Of a stretch of DNA of 64,000 bases, positions 1-12,717 are shown piece by piece (position 1 is the stretch's first letter; each line of letters opens with the position of its first letter). The stretch comes from Siphonodentalium dalli (Eukaryota > Mollusca > Scaphopoda > Gadilida > Siphonodentaliidae), in contig CP136063.1 of the NCBI GenBank assembly GCA_032622095.1, positions 32,984,987 to 33,048,986 on the forward strand. Direction: 5' to 3'. The position numbers and the translations under genes were made by a program. The notes below the pieces were generated by a model. The model ran no database searches and was not told the origin of the DNA. It was given only the letters and a program-made list of their open reading frames with translations.

Positions 1-896
1 AATGTTAATTATTATATCCATGGCAAAGACGAATGCTGCGTGACACAATACATTATGAAACCCTCACACAACACTCTTAAATAGTTCTGATTCTGAATGA
101 TGAATGATAAGTTTTGAAATAATAACCCTTATATCCATGTCATTAAAATATGTTATCTAAAGCAATACTTGTTTATCTACCTGGGTTCATATTCCACACG
201 ACCTTTCATGGTGGCACACATCCACCTCTCTGGTTGTTGGTATCGTTTCGTTTCATTTATCAGCTCATTAGAATCATGCTATCCGATGTGATAACTCAAT
301 TATTATTCACCCAATATGTTCTAAAGTTCAGATCGAGATGCCAGTCAATAATGCAGTATGCGGCAGTAGCAACAGAGAAAAACTAATGTGATAGTTACTA
401 TATCATTGATATCAACATATCGCAAGCGGTAGACCGAATGAATTGGATTTCTATCAAACACTCGATGTTCACCTAACTTCATATTTCTGCGGAGAACATC
501 GACATATCTATATGGTGTCGCATAAACTGTTATGTAACATTTCCTCGAACTCGATTTTTTATCGCCAACCAAGGGGTATTGTATCATCTCACCTGCACTA
601 TAAAGAATCGGTATCGACTGATAGGTTTTGAAAATGTATGTTAAACCCATGTACTTATCTATGTTTAACACAGGAGGATATTTCTGGTGTTATGCCATAT
701 GACGGGTCTTGTCAATCATCTTCCCTTTTCGTGTACAATTGTGTAATTAGTTCCAGATTGATGAATTAGATTCTGGTAGACAGTTTTATTGAAGATATGA
801 ATAAAAAATCCGCCGATCATGAGTCGGCCTCTCATTTCTTAAGTATTTCTATTTTCACGGCATTTGGCTAATCTAGAAAAATCTAAAGAAAAACTA
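1..896. other. Unassigned AT-rich sequence
   Basis: Both strands hold only short open frames without recognisable motifs. No repeat structure or splice-site pattern stands out before the tandem array begins. Confidence 0.6.
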
Positions 897-1803
897 GTGG
901 CTGTATGAAACATTTAATAACCGATAACTTTAACATAATTATTTCAACAATGGCTGTGCTGGTTCGTGCCGTGGCTGTATGAAACATTTAATAACCGATA
1001 ACTTTAACATAATTATTTCAACAATGGATGTGCTGGTCCGTGCCGTGGCTGTATGAAACATTTAATAACCGATAACTTTAACATAATTATTTCAACAATG
1101 GCTGTGCTGGTTCGTGTCGTGGCTGTATGAAACATTTAATAACCGATAACTTTAACATAATTATTTCAACAAAGGATGTGCTGGTCCGTGCCGTGGCTGT
1201 ATGAAACATTTAATAACCGATAACTTTAACATAATTATTTCAACAATGGAAGTGCTGGTTCGTGCCGTGGCTGTATGAAACATTTAATAACCGATAACTT
1301 TAACATATTTCAACAATGGATGTGCTGGTTCGTGCCGTGGCTGTATGAAACATTTAATAACCGATAACTTTAACATAATTATTTCAACAATGGCTGTGCT
1401 GGTCCGTGCCGTGACTGTATGAGACATCTAAGAACCGATAACTTTAACATATTTCAACAATGGATGTGCTGGTTCGTGCCGTGGCTGTATGAAACATTTA
1501 ATAACCGATAACTTTAACATAATTATTTCAACAATGGCTGTGCTAGTTCGTGTCGTGGCTGTATGAAACATTTAATAACCGATAACTTTAACATAATTAT
1601 TTCAACAATGGATGTGCTGGTCCGTATCGTGGCTGTATGAAACATTTAATAACCGATAACTTTAACATAATTATTTCAACAATGGATGTGCTGGTCCGTG
1701 CCGTGGCTGTACGAAACATTTAAGAACCGATAACTTTAACATATTTCAACAATGGCTGTGCTGGTCCGTGTCGTGACTGTATGAGACATATAAGAACCGA
1801 TAT
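897..1803 (+). repeat. Tandem array, 74/70-bp unit, about 12 copies
   Basis: The unit starts with GTGGCTGTATGAAACATTTA, continues through an ACCGATAACTTTAAC block and ends near GTGCTGGTTCGTGCC. Unit starts fall at 899, 973, 1047, 1121, 1195, 1269, 1339, 1413, 1483, 1557, 1631, 1705 and 1775, so most units are 74 bp. Three are 70 bp because they carry ATATTTCAAC where the others have ATAATTATTTCAAC. The two length classes are interspersed, and the last unit decays into unique sequence. No protein reading is suggested. Confidence 0.97.
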
Positions 1804-2231
1804 CATTTACACTCCCCACATCCCCTCCCTATACTGCATATCAGACTCACAAACGTTTGATATGTCACCTCACACTCTTATCTATACCGATCTATACTTC
1901 GTTCCGATATACTAAATCTATTTTCAATCAATTTCTTTCTATTATTCCATAAGAAAAAAAAATCTCATTTTGATATATCTATCGATCCAGCCCACACTGT
2001 GAGTAGCTAAGTAACATATATACCAACAACGATCTTCTAAAATTAGTATGAACTTAACTACCTATATTATTATGTTATCCTTCTCACAGTGTGGGCCTAT
2101 TCACACGTAATCGGAAACGACCCCCATAAGCTTTATGCTTGATGTCGGATCCCCTCCATAAACCCATATTCATGATTCCCTTTTTGTAACAATATTGTAT
2201 TGAATTATATGGAATAAATACTGTTTACATC
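1804..2231. other. Spacer between the two halves of the 74/70-bp array
   Basis: This AT-rich segment separates two blocks of the same tandem repeat. It contains a perfect 14-bp inverted repeat, GCCCACACTGTGAG at 1990-2003 and its complement at 2083-2096, enclosing about 79 bp. That looks like the ends of a very small foldback element. The spacer could be an insertion into a once continuous array, but the exact insertion limits are not clear. Confidence 0.6.
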
Positions 2232-2490
2232 AAGAACCGATAACTTTAACATATTTCAACAATGGCTGTGCTGGTCCGTGCCGTGGCTGTATGAGCCATT
2301 TAAGAACCGATATCTTTAACATATTTCAACAATGGCTGTGCTGGTCCGTGCCGTGGCTGTATGAGACATTTAAGAACCGATATCTTTAACATATTTCAAC
2401 AATGGCTGTGCTGGTCCGTGCCGTGGCTGTATGAGACATTTAAGAACCGATAACTTTAACTTGTTTCAACAATGGGTGTGCTGGTACTTG
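2232..2490 (+). repeat. Second block of the array, 70-bp unit, about 3.6 copies
   Basis: Units start at 2285, 2355 and 2425. They are all of the short 70-bp class, with AAGAACCGATA in place of AATAACCGATA. The shared core with 897-1803 is unmistakable. The short variant has expanded separately here. Confidence 0.95.
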
Positions 2491-3873
2491 ACAAAATGGA
2501 GAAATAACCACCGCACCCGTCATTGAAATATGTAATCACTTAAATGTTGTTGAATGTTTTATACACATAATGCCTTTTCCTCGATTTGTTCAGATTGACA
2601 AAACACTGCAAAAATGGCAAAATCAGAAAATTAACGGTACTTTTTAATAACAACATCAGTTGGACCTACCAAAATCATGACTACTTAACATGACTTTAGC
2701 TATATGTTTGTATTACATATTCAAGTAATGGTTAAAGACTCGCATTCTATTTGCAATCATTATTGATCGATTTGGAAAGTAGTAAACTCCCTTTGAACAA
2801 CGCCATGCTTTATTGTATACACACACGCTCTGTGTATATTCTGGTTATGACGTATTTTGTGTCGGTAACTCAAATATATGTCATTCAATTGTGTTGATAT
2901 ATCATGACATAGTTTATGATGAAACACCATCATCTGTATAGTTTGGATCATTTGGTAGACCTGCTAAAAATTGTTATCCGTATCGACCCATTTCGTAGTC
3001 ATGTGCTATCCCATTTGATAACCCAAATAATTTACCTAAGCACGCACATGATTCAAATCCAGACTAATCATTACAGAATCTTCACCTGTAGATATTTTGG
3101 TATTGATTAGTTGGTTTTTAAAGTATTACCGTTACCTCTAACCATGACAGGAACACGTGCTACCCAAACGCAATACTTAATCTGACCAGTCGCATATCTA
3201 TACATATCACAGTAACCATCCGATTGTGCACAACCTGCATGGTGTACCCTCGTTTCCCACATAGGTAGCCCTGTCATGTGCACACTGATGTGTTTATACC
3301 TCGGCTAAAACCTGGTTGGTGTGTGTACTCCCTCAACTCCTGGTATACTGTATAGTGCTTCCACCCTAGTATAGTATAGTAGATACTGATCCACCACATC
3401 GATGTATTTTTGTACAGTTTTCAGGTAAATGTATCATAGACATTTCATATTATATTATATAAGTAGGCATTATTGTCCCAGATACATGCGCGCATTAAGG
3501 GTCAGACACACGTTTGGCCAAATGATGGCTGAAAGCATTGAAAACATTACTGTTGTATGAGCCAATACAACAGTGGTAAAAAGCAAAATGCATAGCAACC
3601 ATATTTCAGATAGCTCAGCATTATACATAGAATATATCGGTGAATTGTTTTAGTATGCTGGAGGAATGGTTTCCTTTAGAAAGCACTTTGGTGTGACAAA
3701 TGTGGGAGATATACGGAGAAAATAACATGTCTTTAGGTACCGAGAACTTTTAAATACCTAACGATATTGGACAAAAGAATGGACCATGGTATGCTATGAT
3801 ATCTGGTTTACATGAGAGGCGCCATGTTTTGTTCGTAAAATGAGCTGCTTTGTCATCAGAGACGGATTCCAAG
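2491..3873. other. Unassigned sequence
   Basis: Only short open frames are present, on both strands and without conserved motifs. No tandem or inverted repeats were noticed. Confidence 0.5.
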
Positions 3874-3914
3874 ATGACGACAATCTGCTCTATCAATGGC
3901 TGCCGTTGAAAAAC
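3874..3914 (+). CDS. Possible first exon of a THAP-like gene, interrupted
   Basis: An ATG in AAGATGAC context opens MTTICSINGCR and is followed by a TGA at 3907-3909. A consensus 5' splice site, GTAAGT, starts at 3915. Cysteines fall at codons 5 and 10, the C-x4-C spacing seen at the N-terminus of THAP zinc fingers and also in the clearer THAP remnant at 40960. The in-frame stop means it is broken, or that the resemblance is chance. No second exon was found nearby. The call rests on ten residues and a splice site, so it is weak. Confidence 0.2.
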
Positions 3915-5399
3915 GTAAGTAAAATTTTATTATGTTCGTTTGCTGACTAAAAAGGCAAATATAGCAATATTCGTACCCGATCAGCACCTGATCTGCAAGG
4001 GTTATCTGAATAACTATCAGGAGAAGTCATACTGATATTACTGACTTCCAATCCAACTATTTTATTGGGAAAAAAAGAAGAAAACATTTTTATGGAAATT
4101 TGAAGTAAAAATCAAATTTCGCCCATCTATCGAAAATAAGCTTGATATCATTGCGACAATATTAAAACGACATAATTCATCTCTTAACAGTATCATAATT
4201 GCACATAATTAGTAACTGTTATGTTTTGTTACATTAGTTTTCCCACATAATACAAAAATATCCGTTTGTTGTGTAAAATACAGGGAACTCTATATTGCGG
4301 CATAGTAAATTGAGTTATGGAACCATTTCCCGTAATTTGGGGGGAATCTGAAACGGAAGTTGATTTTCACTTCAAATTTGTGAATTTACACATTGCATAA
4401 TGTCCGATCACTCTCAACGACGACCAATATTTAAGGAAGAGTAATTGGGAACGTGTCAGCACTTGTGGTACCAACGATTGCATGAATTATTTTGTACTTG
4501 GTGTAAGTTTGTTAAATTTTCGAAGGCTTGTAATATTTGTTTACAAAATCGCTGACCGACGACAATTTCGTAAAATCTGATATATTTTCACGCTTAAAAC
4601 GCTAGTCATATATATGTTATTTTTAACATAATACTCATGGTTGCCATGTATTTTGTTCTAGGGTTATTTCCCATAAAAAAATGAACCCTGCTGCCAAGTT
4701 TTGGTCACGTGCTGTTTTCTATTGCTGGCCAGAGTGGACACACCACAATTTTTTTTTTTACAATTTGGAGGACCAACGTCTAGATATTGTGTCCTATTTG
4801 GGTTGTAATTAATTATAATAGTTGATTTTATAATACTATCACGTGCCTAATAATCGTGTCCTTACTGTCTTCAAAACAAGGGAAATAATCCAACAATAAA
4901 TATTATATACAATGTATGTGACTTACTAGATCAAGCCATTAATCGCTATGTATGGGCATAGCCAAAGTAGAGATTCATGGCACGATCTAACACCACACAA
5001 ATGATTCTTGTTGCACGAATCAAATTTTATCTAAAGCTTGTTCATTTAATATATTATTACAATTCAATGTGGCTGCATGTTCAAGGATCTCAACACTGAC
5101 GCATATATAGCAAGGAAATTGGTTCGATATCGTCATATTTAACTATTCATATTTAGTCAAATGTAGGATGTGCCAAACCTGGTTGTCATGCTACAGGTAA
5201 TCATCTTGCATGTACATGATCAACATCTTGGGAACAGGTAGCGGAAAAGCTATCATTCATTGACTGGTATATATATAATGCAGGAGTAGATATATAATTA
5301 AATAACAAAATAAATTTGATCAAAACAGTTGGAAATGAATGTATTAAGACTCACCAAACATTAGTAGTTGGAAAATTCACAACGATTATATGTAGAAAT
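3915..5399. other. Unassigned sequence with two solo element ends
   Basis: CACGTGCCTAATAATCGTG at 4840-4858 resembles the inverted-repeat end of the small element at 31821-31994. AGTAGAGATTCATGGCACGA at about 4966-4985 resembles the outer end of the long inverted-repeat element at 50877-52122. Both look like truncated or solo ends. The rest shows nothing recognisable. Confidence 0.45.
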
Positions 5400-5620
5400 T
5401 GTTCTTATAGTTTTAATTTTACAACCAGTAATTAGAAGGGAATTTGATTATTTTTTTGGCCAATAATCACACAGTTTGATTAGTTTCATATTTTTGACCC
5501 AAGTCTTGAACTGAAATGACCATCAATTGGAAATATCCAACTTTACGGTATCATTTGGAAATTTCCTACAGTTGGAAACTTTGAGATATCAAATTAGAAA
5601 ATTATAACCCAACATAGAGG
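5400..5620 (+). repeat. Diverged copy of the TTGGAAATTTC dispersed element
   Basis: The segment aligns by eye with the interior of the element at 22010-22550: a TTTTTGGCC/TTTTTGGACC block, then ATTTTTG, then GAACTGAAATGACCATCA, then TTGGAAA/TTTCC motifs. It is clearly older than the pair at 22 kb and 63 kb. Confidence 0.6.
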
Positions 5621-7962
5621 GGCGCTAATTGTATTTTGCAAAATTGGGACTGGGAGGGAGTTTGTTTGGTCTGGTCAAGGGACGGTGCTTTTGGAAATTT
5701 CAAAGACGGTGGATACCCCTCAACAGAGCTCATCTAGCTATGTTCATGTGTGTACTGGTTACATGGTACTAATGAATTACATCTGTGCATTATTTTAGAA
5801 ATTAATATGCAGCAATCTGATTTCCCCTCAACATGTGGAATAGTATTGCAACTTAACCCTCAAACAATATTTTAACTCACTCAGTCTTAAGGTGGATACA
5901 CACATGCATGTAATCTCTGTAAATATCGTGTATTTGTTGTTTTACATGGATCATACAGACATGTAATATGTGCCCGCTGACAACCCAATCATTGTGGCGA
6001 TGCTTGACCACAGTGAGTCAAGCTCCGAACGTGTAGAAGCCGCATACAATAACTGTTCGCACGATAACCCAAATGGTGGACGTTCTGTTTAAATCAGTGT
6101 CATACTTCTCTTAATTTTTATACCAGGTGTGGCCCCAGGATTTCTCCAACGCAAGGGATATGATCCCCAACACGGGGCTATATTATCTCGTAAGATATTT
6201 GACTGACCATTGCACGACGGGGGGCATGCAGCACCATGAGCCCTGAACCCCTGCAGCCACACCTGATTTATAAGTTATATATTGTAGTTGACAGTCATGT
6301 CTGTCGTGCCTGTTTGCTACGAGTGATTAATCTGATATACATCAATTTATGCTATTCATATAATTGTGAACATATTATTACCGCTTTAAATTTGAAGGTA
6401 CAGAAGGTTGTGTTGCTGTGTCTTCATTCGGGAAAAGGGTTGTCTAGCTATGAGTTCGCAACTTCGTAAACGTTCTGTTGTGTTATACACGTATACGTAC
6501 AACTTACAACTGGAACGTCTACGTAAAACATTACATTGTGCATTCTTTCCCAGATAATCCCATCTGATACATTCAACTAAATCCCTTACATATTCGAAGC
6601 ATTCGATAACCAGCCCCTCCCCAATCATGGATTCTAGTAGAACATGTTATAATGCAAGCCTGTGCAGACTAAAATTGTGACAGTTAGGAACTAGTTCAAC
6701 CATATACTGTTCTGAAAATTATGCGTGCAAAATGCTGTACCTGCATTAATTTTTTTGGCGCTGTAATGGATATTTGCATTGAAATCTCAATTTAATGTCA
6801 TCACATGAGCTCGCTCTCAAATTATCCGAGCAATATCAATAAACTGGTATCACCCTATAAAAGAGCTTCAAATTCTGCATATTTTATGTTTGTTTTGGAT
6901 GATGCTGCTTCCAAGTAATACGAGAAACAAATCAAGTAATAAATCCACGGACCACTTTTCGAAATTAATTAAAACTCGTGAAAACCACCATCATATATCA
7001 GAAGGATTTATTCAGCTCGGCATCCATGAAAGAAGATATGTTTATGACTGGCCTGAAATTTCTTGATAGCAGATAGTTTGGTAATGCCTTATAACTACTC
7101 ACTGGTCTCGCCATTTGAACTTGACCGATCGCGCGCAGGCGATTAATACTAACAGTGATAGGTACAACCATGTAAAATACATGTAATACATGGATTTTAC
7201 ATACATAAATTACATACAAGTATGTATCCACCCTTACCCTAATTTTAATAAAATATTGCTTTTGGATTATTTTGTTAACCTGCAAAATGTTTTGTCTCAA
7301 TTACAGTTGACTGGAAACTGACACATTGGATTGTTATGAGTTCTCCTGTTCCCGGTAGCAACGAGAGGTTGGGGAAGTGCAATGAGAGGTTAATTCCTGA
7401 TTACCTGTAACTGTCAACATGCACAGGTAAGTTGAGATATATAATTTAAATTCATTAAGGCAGATTCCCCAATTAGCTGAAAACAAATGTTTTGAACATC
7501 CCATCACATGTAATAGCTTTAAATAACAATTGTAATTTTGCCCCCCCCTGTGTACCTATAATATATATGTTATGCTTGCATCAGAGTTAATGAACTACAG
7601 GAGTTGTCGCCGTGAACTGGGGTCTTTGTTAATTCCAATCTAAAATACATGTGAATTATCAAAATATAATTTGTTTTATTTTATCCTGTCGCTGCCATCC
7701 AATCGCAAAGACACATTCAGGATCTCTGACATTTTATACGAATTTTAAAATAATGATATTGAGTTGAGCTTGTATGAAAACAAAACCATAGTTATGTAAG
7801 GGCGATTCAGATCAATATTAAATGAAACCTCCAACAGTTGCTGGAACCAATTTGAGGTGTTCACTAAATCTAATTTGTCGTTCCCCTATAAAGCATTTTA
7901 CAAGGCATTGAGATTGACCTCTCAACGCTTCATGTACATACATTTTACATGAAAATAGTTTG
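5621..7962. other. Unassigned sequence with one possible minus-strand first exon
   Basis: On the minus strand at 7114-7103 an ATGGCGAGACCA (MARP) in good context is followed directly by the splice-donor-like GTGAGT at 7102-7097. This matches the pattern of short first exons, but no downstream exon was recognised. The remainder, including a 100-codon minus-strand frame across 6998-7300, shows nothing recognisable. Confidence 0.3.
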
Positions 7963-8109
7963 TGTTATTTTATTTATGTAATATGTGGTGTCTAATGCGA
8001 ATTTACCCCGAGAAAGCTTTTGTTATTTTATTTATGTAATATGTGGTGTCTAATGCGAATTTACCCCGAGAAAGCTTTTGTTATTTTATTTGTGTAAATG
8101 TGGTGTCGG
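7963..8109 (+). repeat. Short tandem duplication, 58-bp unit, about 2.5 copies
   Basis: Units beginning TGTTATTTTATTTATGTAAT start at 7963, 8021 and 8079. The first two are nearly identical and contain GGTGTCTAATGCGAATTTAC. The third drifts after TGTGTAAATG. Confidence 0.9.
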
Positions 8110-10009
8110 TGGTATCCCCCCAGAAAACTAATGCTGTTATACATCGGTGGTGCGAAATTGAAAGTTAAAATAATTTGTATTAACACTTGGCTGTCTCTTA
8201 TATGTGATTGAAATAACTTGGAATCAAAGAAATGGAATCCTTGCCATGTGTAATCAATGACAATGCCCACTAACTTCAGGTTGCCTTGCTGATACCAGTG
8301 GGTGTTATAATGAGCAGATGGGCTGGTGTGTAATTTAATTTAGCGCCAATACTGCACTTTGATACACGGTATGACCTTCAACAGTTATGTGGGATTTTTG
8401 TTATAACCCATTACCCGTGGTCCATTATATGACAAATACATTACCCTACAGAGAGTGACAACTTTGAGGTCGATATAAACTGTATTTCAACATACTTGTC
8501 ACCAATATTCAATGGCATAGTGAGATTGATTACTTTGATATAGTGGGAATACTTTGAGTCATTGGGATACTTCAGTCCTGTGATAACCACAGAATGTCAG
8601 AAGCAAAATTCATGATTTATTCATGTGTATTTATTTGGTCAATTCAGTTAAGTATGATATCAATGACAATCTATCATATATTGAGTATGCATTGGAAATC
8701 TGAATAAGAGTGCTATCTTTTGAGATTTCAGCAAAAAAGTAAAACAAATTGAAAATTCAATAATAAGTAATAATTAATTATTAAATTAATTATTTGTAAT
8801 AATACTAAATTGATACATATAAAATTGCATTATTTTATTATGATTGTTGCCATTTAGTATCCAAATATACAGACTGTTTGCTTTTTTTTTACAAGTTCAA
8901 TTGATTTATTATTTGGCAATCCTGTCCTCCATACATTTCTAAATAGTCCCAATTGCAAATGTCTTTCTTATTATTGCCAATTGTCAGAATAGGGTACTCA
9001 TAATTGGACTTCATTTATATGAATGGTGTTCCTTCTTCTGCAGAAAGACTCTCCTCTCGTGGAAAACAGATATGATGCTACATCTGTTAAACGATGAAAG
9101 TGGAAGTAGATAAAAGTTATCGGTACCTAAAGTGAACTTATTATAAAATGTTACAAATCTCTCTTACTTACTCTCATGATGTTCATATTTCAAAATGTTC
9201 AATGCATGGTATAAATTTCATAATATGTGTTTTACATCCATGTGAAGTTCCATTGTGTACGGTTATGGATTTATCAAGATATTACCAAATTACCTGACCC
9301 ACCCATTTTAGTCAAACGTTCGTCTCCCTCTTAAGTATGTCAGTGGATATCTTGAGTTCATGTTCCGATGTGTGTCACACGTATAACGTGCGCATTGTGC
9401 AATAAAATGTCCGTCAATTAATTTGATTACGTCTTGTTTATACGTGGAAATTCATAACTTAATTTATGAAATTGATTGAGCCATAAATTAAATTCTTGAA
9501 TTAGATTTGATGATTAACCTGTTAACTTGTACGACAGAAGACAACTTCGACTCAAATTAATTATTTTTGTATATAATACATACTAGATCGATGCTATTAT
9601 CGAAAATTTATTGAAATTGGGTTATAGTCTTCCCTTAAACTGGGTCATGCATTCCATGACAATTTTATAACCGGATTCCTGAACCCAAGTGGTGATATAC
9701 CCTTCTATAGCGCATTATGGCGGCATCCTGTCCTCGCAGCCGCAATTATAAAAGGGTCAATGAGGGACAGGGATATCCCAAGCATTATATTCTAGCTAAA
9801 TTATTTTACCGTATATAGCTTTGCTATGCTAGTACTGTCATGGTACATGCATAAACTTGATTAATTATTAACTGAAATTATCAGGTACTTAATTGATAAT
9901 TCAACGAATTGTGTGGTGTTAGTTGGTGTAGTATTCGTATTGGTGTATATTGTTCCTGGCCGGAGTTCTGCAAGGTCATGCATTTTAAGAGGTTCTTTTG
10001 ACGTGCAGA
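8110..10009. other. Unassigned AT-rich sequence
   Basis: Around 8755-8800 there is an imperfect AT palindrome built on TAATTAATTATTAAATTAAT. No coding frame, splice pattern or element end was recognised in the rest. Confidence 0.5.
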
Positions 10010-10566
10010 AAGAGATGTCTCAGTGTCACCAGTTTAGACGAGAGTCTCTCGAGTAACGACACACATAAAGAGATGTCTCAGTGTTACCAGTACAGACGAG
10101 AGTCTCTCGAGTAACGACACACATAAAGAGATGTCTAAGTGTCACCAGTACAGACGAGAGTCTCTCGAGTAACGACACACATAAATATATGTCTCAGTGT
10201 TACCAGTACAGACGACAGTCTCTCGAGTAACGACACACATAAAGAGATGTCTAAGTGTCACCAGTACGGACGAGAGTCTCTCTAGTAACGACACACATAA
10301 AGAGATGTATAAGTGTCACCAGTACAGACGAGAGTCTCTCGAGTAACGATACACAGAAAGAGATGTCTAAGTGTCACCAGTACAGACGAGAGTCTCTCTA
10401 GTAGCGACACAAATACAGACATGTCTAAGTGTCACCAGTACAGACGACAGTCTCTCTAGTAACGACACACATAAAGATATGTCTAAGTGTCACCAGTACA
10501 GACGAGAGTCTCTTTGTTAACGACACACAGAAAGAAATGTCTCAGTATCACCAGTACAGACGAGAC
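10010..10566 (+). repeat. Minisatellite, 58-bp hairpin-bearing unit, about 9.6 copies
   Basis: Unit starts, read at CAGTGT/AAGTGT, fall at 10021, 10079, 10137, 10195, 10253, 10311, 10369, 10427, 10485 and 10543. Each unit carries CGAGAGTCTCTCGAG or a one-base variant, an odd palindrome able to fold into a tight hairpin. Substitutions such as CTCGAG to CTCTAG are shared by subsets of units. The last copy is truncated after GACGAGAC. Confidence 0.97.
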
Positions 10567-11131
10567 TTAAACATCATATTATTTTGCATATCGTCCTTCA
10601 GAGGAGTGTCATGTTAAACTAAAACGAATATCCATAACCAATACGTACATACGACACCGAATGCAGTTCGCATTCACGAGCGAATATATTTTATAGTAAG
10701 TATATCATGCATATACTGCTTTGTAACGTATCCCTCGCTGTCGTGTTGGGTTAGTTCCAATAATAAGCGGAATCCAGATAATAATTTAATATATATCTAC
10801 ACTAACCATGACAATCACGTGCAACAACCCTGACCAAAGCTATACTCTGCCTAAAACTACCGTGCTCGATGAGCAGATTACAAACTATGTCTTATGACAC
10901 TATTCCATACCATGTATTATGGAAATTAGTAAAGTGAGATTGCACACGAATTTTTAAATATTTAAAAGAGTGCTACTAAATGAGGATTCTCTCTGTCTAT
11001 ATCCATATTCTGAAAACATCCATACAAGTGATCAATGTACTATTCATATGTATGCTTTCAGAACTGAATGGGACAGTCCATTAGCCTTTATTAAGAGACC
11101 AATACGTTGAGCATGTTTATACAATAAAGGT
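10567..11131. other. Unassigned sequence
   Basis: No open frame with recognisable motifs and no repeats were noticed. Confidence 0.5.
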
Positions 11132-11292
11132 ATTATACAATGTTGTGTACAGTATGTGTTTTTCTTGTACGAGTCCAGGTTGTGGTGAAAAGTCATATTG
11201 GACGAGACACGCAGTGTCGATTCCAATATGACTTTTCACCACAAGCTGGACGAGTACAAGAAAAAACACATAGTGTACACAACATTGTATAA
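11132..11292. mobile_element. Foldback element with ~71-bp inverted arms
   Basis: The left arm at 11132-11202 and right arm at 11222-11292 are near-perfect inverted repeats around a 19-bp loop. The arms end inward with AAAAGTCATATTGGA and its complement. All open frames here are products of the palindrome. The same inner motif forms the arms of the smaller inverted repeat at 11532-11593, so both belong to one family. Confidence 0.85.
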
Positions 11293-11531
11293 TGACATTT
11301 CTATTATCCTTCTGCACGTTTATTCAAATTTTGGGAATAAAACTGCTGTGTTTATTTTTGGTATTTGTCGGCACTCAATTCTCTATAAAAGCTTGAACAG
11401 TAAACACGGTAGTGGAAAAAACTCAATGAGGAAGTGAAACGTCTGCTAAATCCACCAGTGTTGCGCGCGAACCCAATTTCACCGATTCATTTCGCAGTAG
11501 AGTTAAATTGTGACGTCACGGAGTCCCGATT

Positions 11532-11593
11532 AAAAAGTCATATTGCACGCTTGGGAGCCCAATGTGACTTTCGGGAGTGCAATATGACTTTTT
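11532..11593. mobile_element. Small inverted repeat related to the 11.1-kb foldback
   Basis: A perfect 17-bp inverted repeat, AAAAAGTCATATTGCAC at 11532-11548 and its complement at 11577-11593, encloses 28 bp that contains a third AATGTGACTTTC variant. The shared TCATATTG core links it to the element at 11132-11292. Confidence 0.7.
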
Positions 11594-11799
11594 CCTGGAT
11601 TATCACGTGAGGGCTTTCGCCCAATCAGAAATAGTGATAGTTAATGGGTCGATAATAAAAACTATTATAGAAGGGGTCAGATGATCAACATATAAAGTTT
11701 GTATTCGGTGAATGAACGACATACTGAAAACAGATGTACTGCCCGTTTATGGTTCGTCTTCCTTTTCCAGAGTCGAAGAGTTCTCTCAACTTAATTGTG

Positions 11800-12060
11800 T
11801 TAGAATTTCGGTAAAAAATATGGTGTAATGTATTTCTGACGGAGATCATATAATACTGGATTTTTCAGTATTACATGAAATTCGTCGCCCAATTCTGAAT
11901 GACACAAGGTACATTTTCCCTCATAATAGTTTAGATAGCTCCAGAATCCCGTTACAACTGGGAGGTGATGGTTTCTTTTTATAATTCGTAGGATGCTTGA
12001 CACGAGATTATTATCTACGCTACCAAGGTTCGTTAAAATGGTTATACCGCTCTGTATGCC
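11800..12060 (-). pseudogene. Non-LTR retrotransposon ORF2 C-terminal fragment
   Basis: The minus strand encodes a continuous frame of about 85 codons ending with a stop at 11802-11800. It contains IIKRNHHLPVV, then CTLCHSELGDEFHVIL, then a basic-aromatic tail. This order of RNHxLP, CxxC, GDEFH and a following (K/N)P is the zinc-binding tail typical of LINE ORF2 proteins, downstream of the reverse transcriptase. The usual second cysteine region reads KNPV rather than a CP, so one ligand may be lost. No endonuclease or reverse-transcriptase core lies upstream, as expected for a short 5'-truncated copy. Confidence 0.75.
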
Positions 12061-12717
12061 CTCCTTAGGCTTCTACCGACGAATCATACCATATTTCACC
12101 ATGGGTTGTCGCACTATATGTGTTAACTTTCATTTATCTCACGTGTACATGTATATGTAATACACCATGCAATGATGAACTGTGTCCAAATATGATAACC
12201 CAATGCACACCCTGCACACACAGGCACATCATTCATCATATATGTATATACACGTATGTACTCAGTATATCAACATGATGATGAGATGAATAACACAAAT
12301 TGTATTTGAGTATTTCATATTATATTCTATACAAGTATGCAAGATTAAAATCATTGTAAGTCAGCTGTATTAAACACAACACCTTACTTGATAAACGAAA
12401 CCATTCTATACGACACTGGTAATATTCTTACTGAATGCCTATATGAAGGGGTTGATATAGGGTCAGTAAGGAAATCCCAACCACAAATATTTTCAGTTGG
12501 CCTTTTTCGATGGATATCCCACTGCCATTCCGACATAACAAATTCCATAACATTTGTTTACACAAAATGAACAATGATCGAATTATATCGAGCATTCATG
12601 GTACCTATTCTGATATATAAACGTGACGGGGCAGCGAATAAACTGACATTGGACACTATATATATATACCAGTGATTAAAGATGGATTATATCTTTAAAT
12701 AACAAATTTGAAATAGT
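12061..12717. other. Unassigned sequence
   Basis: AT-rich with short TATATG/ACATGTATATG runs near 12146-12260. No coding frame was recognised. Confidence 0.5.

Noticed and set aside
897-2490. Direct repeats separated by uniform spacers, considered as a CRISPR array
   Set aside because: The whole 70-74 bp unit is repeated, with no unique spacers, in an animal genome.
11044-11437. Four overlapping short frames with a shared SNMTFHH motif on both strands
   Set aside because: They are the two arms of one 71-bp palindrome read in different directions; the repeated peptide is a by-product of the inverted repeat.
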